Notes under the pieces: generated by a model
Databases searched by the model: none
Seen by the model: the letters and a program-made list of their open reading frames with translations, nothing else
Told to the model about the DNA's origin: nothing
In this document: piece after piece, positions 54,234 to 62,529 of the stretch
How positions within the stretch are numbered: the stretch's first letter is position 1
Layout of the letters: each line of letters starts with the position of its first letter
NCBI RefSeq assembly: GCF_003990915.1
Contig: NZ_BHXQ01000004.1
Location: 310,001 to 374,000 of the forward strand
DNA from: Chryseotalea sanaruensis
Lineage (GTDB): Bacteria > Bacteroidota > Bacteroidia > Cytophagales > Cyclobacteriaceae
DNA length: 64,000 nucleotides
Reading direction: 5' to 3'
Made by a program: the position numbers and the translations under genes

Positions 54234-55451
54234 ATGAAACAGTTTAAAATTCACCTAACGCTTATTTTTTCTGCCATGTACCTATGTACTTCAGCGCAGG
54301 TTAAATGGGAGCCGCGCGAATTTGAAGGTAAATTACTTTCCTATGAAGTGGGCTATTCTTTTGCCTATGAGCATATACGTGTTGAGATTAATGGCAAAGA
54401 AAGCCGCTTTCACTTCTATCCCCAATATGGTCAATTCATGCTTAACGACTTTAAAGTTGGTAGCACCTTAAAGTTTAAAGCCCTGATACGATTGGATATT
54501 ATAGAAGATGATGTGACGCATAGGAAACAGAGTGATGCCTATTATTGGTTTTTCAACAAACAGACCATTCAGGAAATTTGGTGGAAAGGAGAATGGAAAA
54601 AGTTCATCGAAAGTAATGAAAAGCCCAAAAAAGTTACTTCCACGGTTTTTTTGGAAGAAACAATTCAAAGTTTTTATGTTAGAGATGAGTTTAGATCAGC
54701 TGTAAAGCTTGATAATGGAAATGTAGCTTTTCTCGGTTTGATCGGGAGATTTTTTAATCCATTTAAATATTATAACGTCAACGATAAGTTTTCATTTGTT
54801 GGGGAGGAGATAGTGAGGGGTGATGGATACGCTTATCCACTTTCCTTTACTGAATTATTTTATGCTTATGAAATTGTAAAAAGTGAGGGAATGTTAAAGT
54901 CATATCTTTTTAAACAGAATCACGTTTGTATTGGAGTCAAGTTTAGCAGTGCAAAAGGTGATTTTGCAGTCTCATTTCCAGCCACCCATGCGGCAAAAGT
55001 CCAAAAATTTCTCAAGCCCGAAGAGCCCCTAATAATTTATCATAGTGCAGAAAGAGGAAAGGGCCAACCAGATGATAGTATGGCTCCCGAATTGCATGCC
55101 ATTATACAAGGCAAGGATACTTTATACATTGAAGAGCGTGGTTTTTTTGGTGGTGCAGATGGGAAACATGATCATCAATGGGTGTATCTTGAAGGCAAGA
55201 TCAAAGAAATTGTGAGGTCGGATAGGGGAAGCATTATTAACTTTATTGTTGATAATGAATTTTATATAGAATTTGATAGCCGTTTTGAAAAGCAGATTGG
55301 TTCATTATTGAAGCGTGGACTACCAATTAAAATCTCAGGTGAAGAGAGGATTAAAAAAAATGGTGAAGTGTATAAGAAGAACTATCGTATTGTTTCGCCT
55401 TATAAAATAGAGATTGGTGACAAAACATATTTATTAAACCAGTTGCCTTAA
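54234..55451 (+). CDS. Secreted protein of unknown function, upstream of a two-component pair
   Basis: 405-residue exported protein (signal FKIHLTLIFSAMYLCTSA then QVKWEP). I do not recognise the family. Three regions look similar in plan, each a strand-rich segment opening with an F/L-E-G-K/Y-E-I word: FEGKLLSYEVG near residue 30, YAYEIVKSEGMLKSYLF near 215 and LEGKIKEIVRSDRGSIINF near 320, each followed by V-x-x-x-F/Y-x-F strands and a GxxLKF/PIKISG turn. This suggests three OB-like beta-barrel repeats. It ends five bases before the response-regulator gene, so it is likely part of that operon. Confidence 0.8.
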   Translation: MKQFKIHLTLIFSAMYLCTSAQVKWEPREFEGKLLSYEVGYSFAYEHIRVEINGKESRFHFYPQYGQFMLNDFKVGSTLKFKALIRLDIIEDDVTHRKQSDAYYWFFNKQTIQEIWWKGEWKKFIESNEKPKKVTSTVFLEETIQSFYVRDEFRSAVKLDNGNVAFLGLIGRFFNPFKYYNVNDKFSFVGEEIVRGDGYAYPLSFTELFYAYEIVKSEGMLKSYLFKQNHVCIGVKFSSAKGDFAVSFPATHAAKVQKFLKPEEPLIIYHSAERGKGQPDDSMAPELHAIIQGKDTLYIEERGFFGGADGKHDHQWVYLEGKIKEIVRSDRGSIINFIVDNEFYIEFDSRFEKQIGSLLKRGLPIKISGEERIKKNGEVYKKNYRIVSPYKIEIGDKTYLLNQLP

Positions 55452-55456
55452 ATATT

Positions 55457-56131
55457 ATGTTAAAAATTCTATTGATAGAAGATGAGCCACGACTCAATGA
55501 ACATCTGCGAAATGGTTTAGTTCAGCAGGGGTATTTGGTAGATGTTGCTTTTAATGGTAGTGAGGGTTTGGAAATGGCATCCGTAAACCAATACGATTTA
55601 GTAGTGCTTGACGTAATGCTGCCGGGTCAAAGTGGTTTTGAAGTGTTGGATAATCTCAAAAGGTTTAATGTTCAGGTTCCTGTAATTATCATCAGCGCGT
55701 TAAATAATTCAGAACGTGTAATTGAAGGACTTGATAAGGGAGCTATCGATTATATTAAAAAACCCTTCGACTTCGGTGAGTTTTTGGCACGCATCCGTGC
55801 TGTTACGCGCAAACCGGGAAGTCGTAATTACACCTATTACCGAGTTGGCGATTTGGAGATGGACTTAATTAGTCGAAAAGTGATGCTTCAGAAAAATGAG
55901 TTGATGCTCACCAAGCGCGAGTTCATGTTGCTTGAGCTACTTTTAATTAATTGCAATAGGGTTTTATCAAAAACTGAAATTGCTGAGAAAGTTTGGGAGG
56001 TAAACTTCGATATGAGTAGTAATGTTATCGAAGTTCATCTATCGCAACTCAGGAAAAAGTTGGCGGACACAATTATTCGCACCAAAGTGGGTATGGGTTA
56101 TTATATTGAAGGAGAATTGATTCGACAATGA
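55457..56131 (+). CDS. OmpR-family response regulator
   Basis: 224-residue transcription factor: receiver domain with acidic pocket IEDEPR, phospho-acceptor Asp52 in VVLDVMLPG, Ser of IISALN and Lys of YIKKPFD; then a winged-helix DNA-binding domain with LTKREFMLLELLL and VIEVHLSQLRKKL. Overlaps the histidine-kinase gene by four bases (ATGA), so these two are a cognate pair. Target genes are unknown; the secreted protein upstream may be under its control or part of its signal. Confidence 0.97.
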   Translation: MLKILLIEDEPRLNEHLRNGLVQQGYLVDVAFNGSEGLEMASVNQYDLVVLDVMLPGQSGFEVLDNLKRFNVQVPVIIISALNNSERVIEGLDKGAIDYIKKPFDFGEFLARIRAVTRKPGSRNYTYYRVGDLEMDLISRKVMLQKNELMLTKREFMLLELLLINCNRVLSKTEIAEKVWEVNFDMSSNVIEVHLSQLRKKLADTIIRTKVGMGYYIEGELIRQ

Positions 56132-57441
56132 CTTTGAACTTCTTTAAAAGCATTAGAGCAAAAACCGCCATCCTCTTCTTTCTGGTTTTTCTAATTGTGA
56201 TTTTGCCGGTGCATTGGCTTGTGTACAAGAAAGTCGAAGCTGCTTTAGTAGAGACAAATAAAAGAGAGCTTAATGTTGAAGCAGAAAAGTTGTTAGGTCA
56301 GGTCCGACTTGATCCAATCACTATTCCAATTCCTGCGGAAGGCTTTGTTATGAAGCTACAGTTTCAGAAATCAATTCAGTTTGAAACGATATTTAGCTCT
56401 CCCGATTTTCCAGAATTGGACATGCTGGAGTTTTGGCAAGACATCACCTACACCGATACTCTTGAAATTGTAAATGTGCGCAGAGCACTCGAGCAGCAAG
56501 ATGCTAGTCTTATATTGTCACTTGGTCGAAGTGGAACAGTATTCCAAGAACAACTCAACTCACTTCAGTTTTATTTATTTGCGGCTATAATTATGGCCAT
56601 CGCTTCAGCTGGCGTTCTGGTGTATTTTGTTTCAGGCTGGATTTTAAAACCCATAAAGAAAATTGCATTGGCTTCTTCTTTTGTTAATTCATCTAAAGAC
56701 ATTAACCTGATTCCATTACCACAAACAAACGATGAGAGCAGGCTGCTAGCTGAATCAATCAATAGTATGTTAGAACGCATTCGCCAGTCGGCCAACGCAC
56801 AAACAAATTTCTTTGCCTCAGCGGCACATGAGTTGAGAACGCCACTTGCTGTGATGAAAGCCGAATTAACCATAGCAAATAGCGAAGCCGCACCAACTCG
56901 AATAAATTCTTTATTGCAAGAGGTGGAGCGTTTAGAGCGTGTCATCCATGACTTCCTTCTTATTAGTGAGCTTAAGGCGGAGGTGTTGAGTATCAGAAAA
57001 TCAAAAGAAGGTTTAGATGAGTTGATTTACGCTTCATTAAAAAAGATCAAATATACCAGCGATGCTTACAAAACGCTTGTTCAACTAATGATTGATGATG
57101 GTGTGGAAAACTTTGAGGTTAATGTAGATGCCGATAAGATGGAAACCATCATAGTAAATCTGGTAGAAAACGCTATTAAATATTCCCCGCGTCATTCAAC
57201 AGTTGTTCTCCGACTCACTAAAGAAGGGGATGACATTTTGATTGAAGTCAGTAATCCCATCAGTAACCCCATTCCAGATCCAACAGTTTTTCTTCAGGAA
57301 TTCAACAAATCAGGTGAACTCAGTTCTGGTTTAGGCATGGGGCTTTGGATTTGCGATCAGATTGTAAAACTCCATGGTTTTACGTTGGCACTAAAGAGTA
57401 ATGGACTAGAATTTAAGGCCATACTACACATAAAAATATAA
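56128..57441 (+). CDS. Membrane sensor histidine kinase
   Basis: 437-residue partner of the upstream OmpR-type regulator. Two transmembrane helices (about residues 14-34 and 150-175) enclose a periplasmic sensor domain of about 115 residues; a HAMP-like linker follows. HisKA has His234 in SAAHELRTPLAVMK; the ATPase domain has the N box NLVENAIKYSP and a GLGMGLWICDQI G2 box. The G1 box is unusual: where DNGxG is expected the sequence reads VSNPISNPIPDP, so ATP binding may be altered. Confidence 0.93.
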   Translation: MTLNFFKSIRAKTAILFFLVFLIVILPVHWLVYKKVEAALVETNKRELNVEAEKLLGQVRLDPITIPIPAEGFVMKLQFQKSIQFETIFSSPDFPELDMLEFWQDITYTDTLEIVNVRRALEQQDASLILSLGRSGTVFQEQLNSLQFYLFAAIIMAIASAGVLVYFVSGWILKPIKKIALASSFVNSSKDINLIPLPQTNDESRLLAESINSMLERIRQSANAQTNFFASAAHELRTPLAVMKAELTIANSEAAPTRINSLLQEVERLERVIHDFLLISELKAEVLSIRKSKEGLDELIYASLKKIKYTSDAYKTLVQLMIDDGVENFEVNVDADKMETIIVNLVENAIKYSPRHSTVVLRLTKEGDDILIEVSNPISNPIPDPTVFLQEFNKSGELSSGLGMGLWICDQIVKLHGFTLALKSNGLEFKAILHIKI

Positions 57442-57476
57442 GCCAGACAAAATCGTCTGAAAAGCCCTTCTTTAGC

Positions 57477-57484
57477 TATTTTTG
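57477..57484 (+). promoter_or_regulatory. -7 element for lepA
   Basis: TATTTTTG is a perfect TAnnTTTG match followed by CAG; transcription would begin near 57491, giving a leader of about 25 nt. No TTTG is found at the -33 position. Confidence 0.4.
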
Positions 57485-57514
57485 CAGTCCGAAAAATCGT
57501 TTTTGAAGGGAGCA

Positions 57515-59299
57515 ATGGAAAACATCCGCAATTTCTGCATAATAGCCCATATTGACCACGGTAAAAGCACTTTAGCTGACCGTTTATTAGAGTTTACAGG
57601 GACAGTCACAGACCGTGAAATGCAGGCACAAGTGCTTGATAACATGGACTTGGAACGTGAAAAAGGTATTACAATCAAGTCGCACGCTATCCAAATGAAC
57701 TATAAACTGGATGGTAAAGACTATGTCCTAAACCTGATTGACACCCCTGGTCACGTTGACTTTTCTTATGAAGTGTCTCGTTCAATAGCGGCCTGCGAGG
57801 GAGCGCTTTTAATCGTTGATGCTAGTCAGGGCATTGAAGCCCAAACAATTTCCAACTTATACCTGGCCCTAGAAAATGACCTGGAGATTATTCCGGTGTT
57901 AAACAAAATCGATCTTCCACATGCCATGCCCGAAGAAGTAACGGATGAAATTGTGGAAATGATTGGTTGTAAACGCGAAGACGTGATCCACGCCAGTGGT
58001 AAAGAAGGTATTGGTATTGAAGATATACTTAAAGCAGTGGTTCATCGTATTAAAGCACCAAAGGGAGATCCTAAGGCGCCATTGCAAGCAATGATTTTCG
58101 ACTCTGTTTTCAATTCATTCAGAGGTATTGAAGTTATTTTCCGTGTGGTGAATGGCACGATTAGGAAGGGAGAAAAAGTAAAGTTTGTAAGCACAGGGCA
58201 AGAGTATGGTGCCGATGAGATCGGTATCCTAAGACTTAATCAACAACCTTGCAACGAAATCAGTGCAGGTAATGTAGGTTACTTAATATCAGGTATAAAA
58301 GTAGCCAAGGAAGTTCATGTAGGGGATACTATCACCAATGCGATAAATCCGGGAGCATCATTGGGTGGCTTTCAGGAAGTAAAACCAATGGTGTTTGCCG
58401 GTATCTATCCCGTTGATACAACAGAGTTTGAAGAACTGCGTGCTTCTATGGAGAAGTTGCAGTTGAATGATGCATCTCTTGTTTGGGAATTAGAAACTTC
58501 AGCCGCACTTGGCTTTGGTTTCCGTTGTGGATTTTTGGGTATGCTCCACATGGAGATTATTCAAGAGCGTTTAGAGCGCGAATTTAACATGACGGTAATT
58601 ACTACCGTTCCGTCTGTACAATTCAAGGCTTACTTAACCGATGGTACGCAAGTTGATATCAATGCTCCATCAGAAATGCCTGATCCTACTAAAATGGATT
58701 ACATTGAAGAGCCATACATCAAAGCACAGATAATTAGTAAAGCAGAATACATTGGGGCTATCATTGGCTTGTGTATGGATAAGCGTGGTATTATCCTTAA
58801 TCAAAACTACCTGACAACAGATCGTGTAGAAATGAGTTTTGAAATGCCTCTATCAGAGATTGTATTTGATTTCTTTGATAAGCTTAAGTCAATCTCCCGC
58901 GGTTATGCTTCATTAGATTATCACCTAATAGGTTTCCGCGAATCAGACATGGTAAAACTTGATATCATGTTAAATGGCGAAAAGGTAGATGCGCTAAGTG
59001 CTATTGTTCACCGCGGCAAATCACAAGAGTGGGGGAGAAAGCTTTGCGAGAAATTGAAAGAATTGATCCCTCGTCAGATGTTTGAGATTGCTATTCAAGC
59101 TGCGATTGGACAAAAAATTGTGTCTCGTGAAAACATTAGTGCTATTCGTAAAAACGTAATTGCAAAATGTTACGGTGGTGATATTTCCCGAAAACGTAAA
59201 TTGTTAGAAAAGCAGAAGAAGGGTAAGAAGCGTATGCGCCAGATTGGTACGGTAGAGGTGCCACAAGAAGCTTTTATGGCGATTTTGAAGATTGAGTAA
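57515..59299 (+). CDS. lepA: Elongation factor 4 (LepA)
   Basis: Ribosomal GTPase that back-translocates or remodels stalled ribosomes. 594 residues from ATG 57515 ([19 protein letters not shown]), the family's standard start; an in-frame TTG 33 bases upstream falls inside the promoter region. G1 [10 protein letters not shown]3 DTPGHVDF and G4 NKID are present, with the LepA-specific C-terminal domain ending in [14 protein letters not shown]. Full length. It lies in an apparently single-gene unit before a structured spacer. Confidence 0.98.
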   Translation: MENIRNFCIIAHIDHGKSTLADRLLEFTGTVTDREMQAQVLDNMDLEREKGITIKSHAIQMNYKLDGKDYVLNLIDTPGHVDFSYEVSRSIAACEGALLIVDASQGIEAQTISNLYLALENDLEIIPVLNKIDLPHAMPEEVTDEIVEMIGCKREDVIHASGKEGIGIEDILKAVVHRIKAPKGDPKAPLQAMIFDSVFNSFRGIEVIFRVVNGTIRKGEKVKFVSTGQEYGADEIGILRLNQQPCNEISAGNVGYLISGIKVAKEVHVGDTITNAINPGASLGGFQEVKPMVFAGIYPVDTTEFEELRASMEKLQLNDASLVWELETSAALGFGFRCGFLGMLHMEIIQERLEREFNMTVITTVPSVQFKAYLTDGTQVDINAPSEMPDPTKMDYIEEPYIKAQIISKAEYIGAIIGLCMDKRGIILNQNYLTTDRVEMSFEMPLSEIVFDFFDKLKSISRGYASLDYHLIGFRESDMVKLDIMLNGEKVDALSAIVHRGKSQEWGRKLCEKLKELIPRQMFEIAIQAAIGQKIVSRENISAIRKNVIAKCYGGDISRKRKLLEKQKKGKKRMRQIGTVEVPQEAFMAILKIE

Positions 59300-59306
59300 C
59301 GTTAAT

Positions 59307-59366
59307 TCCCAACCTTCACCTCGGTCTGTGTCCTCACAGGCCGAAATACAATCCTTGTAGTTGGGG
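59307..59366. other. Branched hairpin structure between lepA and folD
   Basis: CCCAAC (59308-59313) pairs with GTTGGG (59360-59365), enclosing a 9-bp hairpin CGGTCTGTG/CACAGGCCG (59322-59330/59335-59343, one G-T pair, TCCT loop) and a small ACAA/TTGT hairpin (59348-59358), a three-way-junction plan. No T-run follows, so it is not a standard terminator. It could be a leader element of folD, a transcript end or a dispersed repeat. Confidence 0.45.
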
Positions 59367-59404
59367 AAAGGAAAAAATAGTAAGCTCTTAAAAAGTTGTA
59401 GCCA

Positions 59405-60292
59405 ATGACAGAAACAACAACATACACACTAATCGATGGTCGTAAAATCTCTTCCGATATAAAGAATGAGATTTTGAAGAAGGTTGCTGAACGTAAAGCT
59501 CAGAATAAAAAAGTGCCACATCTTGCTATCATTTTAGTTGGCGATGATGGTGCCAGCCAAACCTATGTAGATCATAAAGTAAAAGCCTGTAAGGCAGTTG
59601 GGTTTCACTACACTATGATGCGCTTCGCAGATACGATAAGCGAAGAAAAATTAATGAAGCACATCGACCATGTTAACAACGATGACGATGTTGATGGTTT
59701 TATTGTTCAGTTACCACTTCCGGCACATATTTCAGTTGAAAAAATAACTGAAAAGATTCGTTCCGATAAAGATGTGGATGGTTTTACCAATCACAATTTT
59801 GGCAGCATAGTTTCTAAAAATCCTTTAATCATGCCTGCCACACCTTTTGGTGTAATGGAGTTATTACGCAGATACAATATTGAAACAGAAGGAAAACATG
59901 CCGTTGTAGTTGGCGCTAGTCGTTTAACAGGCGCACCGCTTAGTATGATGCTAACAGAGCAAGGCCATGCAACAGTTACGATTTGTCATAAATACACAAA
60001 GGACATTAACACATATACACGCAGTGCCGATATTTTGATAACAGCTGTGGGTAAACCGGGTTTGATAACAGCAGATATGGTAAAAGAAGGTGCTGTTGTT
60101 ATTGACATAGGTACAACACGTGTTGAAGGGCCTCAGTTTAAAAATGGATTTGCCTTAAAGGGCGATGTTGATTTTAAAGCTGTAGCAGCAAAGGCTTCCT
60201 ATATAACACCAGTACCTGGTGGTGTTGGTCCCATGACTATCGCGTCATTGTTGCTAAATACACTACGTGCAACCGAAAACAGAAATCCTTAA
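59405..60292 (+). CDS. folD: Bifunctional methylenetetrahydrofolate dehydrogenase/cyclohydrolase
   Basis: Interconverts 5,10-methylene-THF and 10-formyl-THF. 295 residues with the catalytic region SQTYVDHKVKACKAVGFHY (Lys and Tyr of the YxxxK-type site), GFIVQLPLPAHI, and the C-terminal PGGVGPMTIASLL signature; the nucleotide-binding turn is VVGASRLTGAPL, where Arg/Ser variants occur. First gene of an apparent folD-queE-pabB-pabC operon. Confidence 0.98.
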   Translation: MTETTTYTLIDGRKISSDIKNEILKKVAERKAQNKKVPHLAIILVGDDGASQTYVDHKVKACKAVGFHYTMMRFADTISEEKLMKHIDHVNNDDDVDGFIVQLPLPAHISVEKITEKIRSDKDVDGFTNHNFGSIVSKNPLIMPATPFGVMELLRRYNIETEGKHAVVVGASRLTGAPLSMMLTEQGHATVTICHKYTKDINTYTRSADILITAVGKPGLITADMVKEGAVVIDIGTTRVEGPQFKNGFALKGDVDFKAVAAKASYITPVPGGVGPMTIASLLLNTLRATENRNP

Positions 60293-60323
60293 TTAATTTC
60301 AAATTTGAAGTTTCAAATTTCTA
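60293..60323. repeat. Degenerate heptamer array between folD and queE
   Basis: Four 7-base units in phase, TTAATTT, CAAATTT, GAAGTTT, CAAATTT, then CTA and the queE start codon TTG. The units are reverse-complement forms of the TTTGAAA core seen before atpC. Confidence 0.55.
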
Positions 60324-60947
60324 TTGAGTATTAAAATTCCGATATCGACAACCGAACTTCCCTTAATGGAAGACTTCTACACCATACAAGGTGAAGGATT
60401 CTATCAAGGTCATGCTGCCTATTTTATTCGCCTGGGTGGTTGCGATGTGGGTTGTGTATGGTGTGATGTTAAAGAATCATGGGATGCTGAAGCTCATCCA
60501 CAAGTTTCTGTTAAAGAAATAGCAAAGCGTGCCGCAAAAAGTGGCAGTAAAATAGCAGTTGTAACCGGTGGCGAACCTGTGATGTATGAGCTTACACCAT
60601 TAACAGAGGCACTACGGGCAGAAGGCCTGCTTACAAATATTGAAACATCTGGTGCTTATCCGCTTACAGGCTATTGGGATTGGGTGTGTTTTTCTCCTAA
60701 AAAATTCAAAGCGCCTCATCCTTCTATTTACGCGAATGCAGATGAGCTGAAAGTAGTCATTTACAACAAGACAGATTTTTTCTGGGCAGAGGAACATGCA
60801 GCTTTGGTTAGGCAAGGTTGTCAGTTATTCTTACAACCAGAGTGGTCTAAAGAAAAAGAAATGCTACCGCTAATTATTGAGTATGTGAAGTCAAACCCTC
60901 AATGGCAGGTTTCACTACAAGTCCATAAGTACATGAACATTCCATAA
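60324..60947 (+). CDS. queE: 7-carboxy-7-deazaguanine synthase
   Basis: Radical-SAM enzyme making CDG in the queuosine pathway. 207 residues from TTG 60324; the next in-frame ATG (60366) would cut off conserved N-terminal residues. The cluster-binding motif is CDVGCVWC (Cys40, Cys44, Cys47, the CxxxCxxC form), after the family word FYTIQGEGFYQGHAAYFIRLGG. GGEPVMYEL is the SAM-binding GGE. It is in one operon with folD, pabB and pabC. tgt, the later queuosine enzyme, is at 27541. Confidence 0.96.
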   Translation: MSIKIPISTTELPLMEDFYTIQGEGFYQGHAAYFIRLGGCDVGCVWCDVKESWDAEAHPQVSVKEIAKRAAKSGSKIAVVTGGEPVMYELTPLTEALRAEGLLTNIETSGAYPLTGYWDWVCFSPKKFKAPHPSIYANADELKVVIYNKTDFFWAEEHAALVRQGCQLFLQPEWSKEKEMLPLIIEYVKSNPQWQVSLQVHKYMNIP

Positions 60948-60969
60948 GACTGCCTTGCAGATTTGGATC

Positions 60970-61941
60970 ATGACACCACAACATTTTATCGATCAAGTAA
61001 ACGAATGGGGCGCAGCGCATACTCCATTTTTTTTTATGATTGATTTTGAGATGAAGCGCCCCCATGCATTCAAACTCAGTGAATTGGATGAAAGTGAGAT
61101 AAAAGTTACATTTCCTGAATATTCAAACAGTAAGACTTCGGAACTACAGGTTGAAGAATTGCATCTAAAAACCAACCCAATTAGCCTGGATGAATACAAT
61201 GAAAAATTTCAAGTTGTAGCTAATCACTTGACTTATGGCGATTCATTTCTGACTAACCTTACCATTAAAACAGCGATTGAAACTAAGCTAAGTCTTGAGG
61301 AAATTTATAATTTAGCATCAGCACCATACAAACTTTGGTACAAAAATAAGTTAGTGGTGTACTCCCCAGAATCATTTGTGAAGATTAGAGATGGTAAAAT
61401 ATTTTCTTATCCGATGAAGGGAACAATTGATGCTTCTGTTGAAAATGCTGAACAAAAAATTTTAGCTGATGGAAAAGAATTCGCGGAGCATGTTACTATT
61501 GTGGATTTGATTCGTAATGATCTTAGTATAGTTGCTGATAATGTTGAAGTGAAGCGATTTCGTTTTATTGATAGAATTAAGACACAAGAGAGAATTTTGT
61601 TGCAGGTAAGCTCTGAAATTACGGGCGATCTGCCACTCGGTTATTCAGATAGATTAGGTAGCTTGATATGGCGTTTACTCCCGGCAGGCTCAATTAGTGG
61701 AGCACCCAAGAAAAAAACAGTAGAGATAATTGAGCAAGCAGAAGGTGAACATAGAGGTTTTTACACTGGAGTAATGGGTTTCTTTGACGGCACGAATCTT
61801 GATAGTGCAGTAATGATTCGCTGCATTGAAGCAAACGATGGAAAACTCTTCTACAGAAGTGGAGGAGGCATTACAACACAAAGTGATTGCGAACAAGAGT
61901 ATAAAGAAGCCTTAGCTAAAATTTATGTCCCTGTTATTTGA
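60970..61941 (+). CDS. pabB: Aminodeoxychorismate synthase component I
   Basis: Converts chorismate and ammonia to 4-amino-4-deoxychorismate for p-aminobenzoate and folate. 323 residues from ATG 60970 (MTPQHFIDQVNEWG); a TTG 15 bases upstream is the alternative. It is a chorismate-binding domain without a full TrpE-like N-terminus. The PMKGTI motif supplies the nucleophilic Lys that separates PabB from TrpE, and GSISGAPKKKTVE is the C-terminal signature. It overlaps pabC by 17 bases. The glutamine amidotransferase pabA is not in view. Confidence 0.95.
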   Translation: MTPQHFIDQVNEWGAAHTPFFFMIDFEMKRPHAFKLSELDESEIKVTFPEYSNSKTSELQVEELHLKTNPISLDEYNEKFQVVANHLTYGDSFLTNLTIKTAIETKLSLEEIYNLASAPYKLWYKNKLVVYSPESFVKIRDGKIFSYPMKGTIDASVENAEQKILADGKEFAEHVTIVDLIRNDLSIVADNVEVKRFRFIDRIKTQERILLQVSSEITGDLPLGYSDRLGSLIWRLLPAGSISGAPKKKTVEIIEQAEGEHRGFYTGVMGFFDGTNLDSAVMIRCIEANDGKLFYRSGGGITTQSDCEQEYKEALAKIYVPVI

Positions 61942-62521
61942 AAGCATACGGGTAGAGGATGGTAAATTTCAGAACCTGGTTTACCACGAGCAACGGATGA
62001 AACGTTCTTTGCATGCACTCTATGGAATAGATGAGCCCTTTGATTTAGAAGAGGAGTTAAGCAATATTCCATTAGAAGCAAATGGTTTATTTAAATGTAA
62101 ACTTATTTATGATGATTTAAGCAGAACAATAGAACTGACTGAATATAAACCTCGCGAAGTTAAAAGTTTAAAAATTGTAGAACACAATCGTATCAATTAC
62201 GAATTTAAGTATAGCGACCGAAAATTACTTGATCATCTTTTTACACTTCGCGATGCATGCGATGATGTGCTAATCTTAAAAAGAGGTATGGTTACAGATA
62301 CCTCGTACGCAAACATTGCTTTTAAAAGGGAGAATAAATGGTATACACCTTGGCAGCCTTTATTGAAGGGTACAATGCGTCAACAATTACTTGAGTTTGA
62401 AAAAATTCAGGAGGAGGAAATTTCACGAAATGATATAAAAGACTTTGAAGCCTGTAAAATCTTTAATGCTATGCTACGTTTTGATAGTGAAGAGATTGCT
62501 ATCGATAATATTGTTTTTTAG
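61925..62521 (+). CDS. pabC: Aminotransferase class IV (probable aminodeoxychorismate lyase)
   Basis: PLP enzyme that probably splits aminodeoxychorismate to p-aminobenzoate and pyruvate. At 198 residues it is short for the class-IV fold (about 270) and begins directly with LLFESIRVEDGKFQNLVYHEQR. The PLP Lys is likely the one in YEFKYSDRKLLDHL; DDVLILKRGMVTDTSYANI is the characteristic C-terminal segment. The 17-base overlap with pabB supports the pathway role. Short forms fused in order with pabB are known in Bacteroidota. Confidence 0.88.
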   Translation: MSLLFESIRVEDGKFQNLVYHEQRMKRSLHALYGIDEPFDLEEELSNIPLEANGLFKCKLIYDDLSRTIELTEYKPREVKSLKIVEHNRINYEFKYSDRKLLDHLFTLRDACDDVLILKRGMVTDTSYANIAFKRENKWYTPWQPLLKGTMRQQLLEFEKIQEEEISRNDIKDFEACKIFNAMLRFDSEEIAIDNIVF

Positions 62522-62529
62522 ATTTACAC

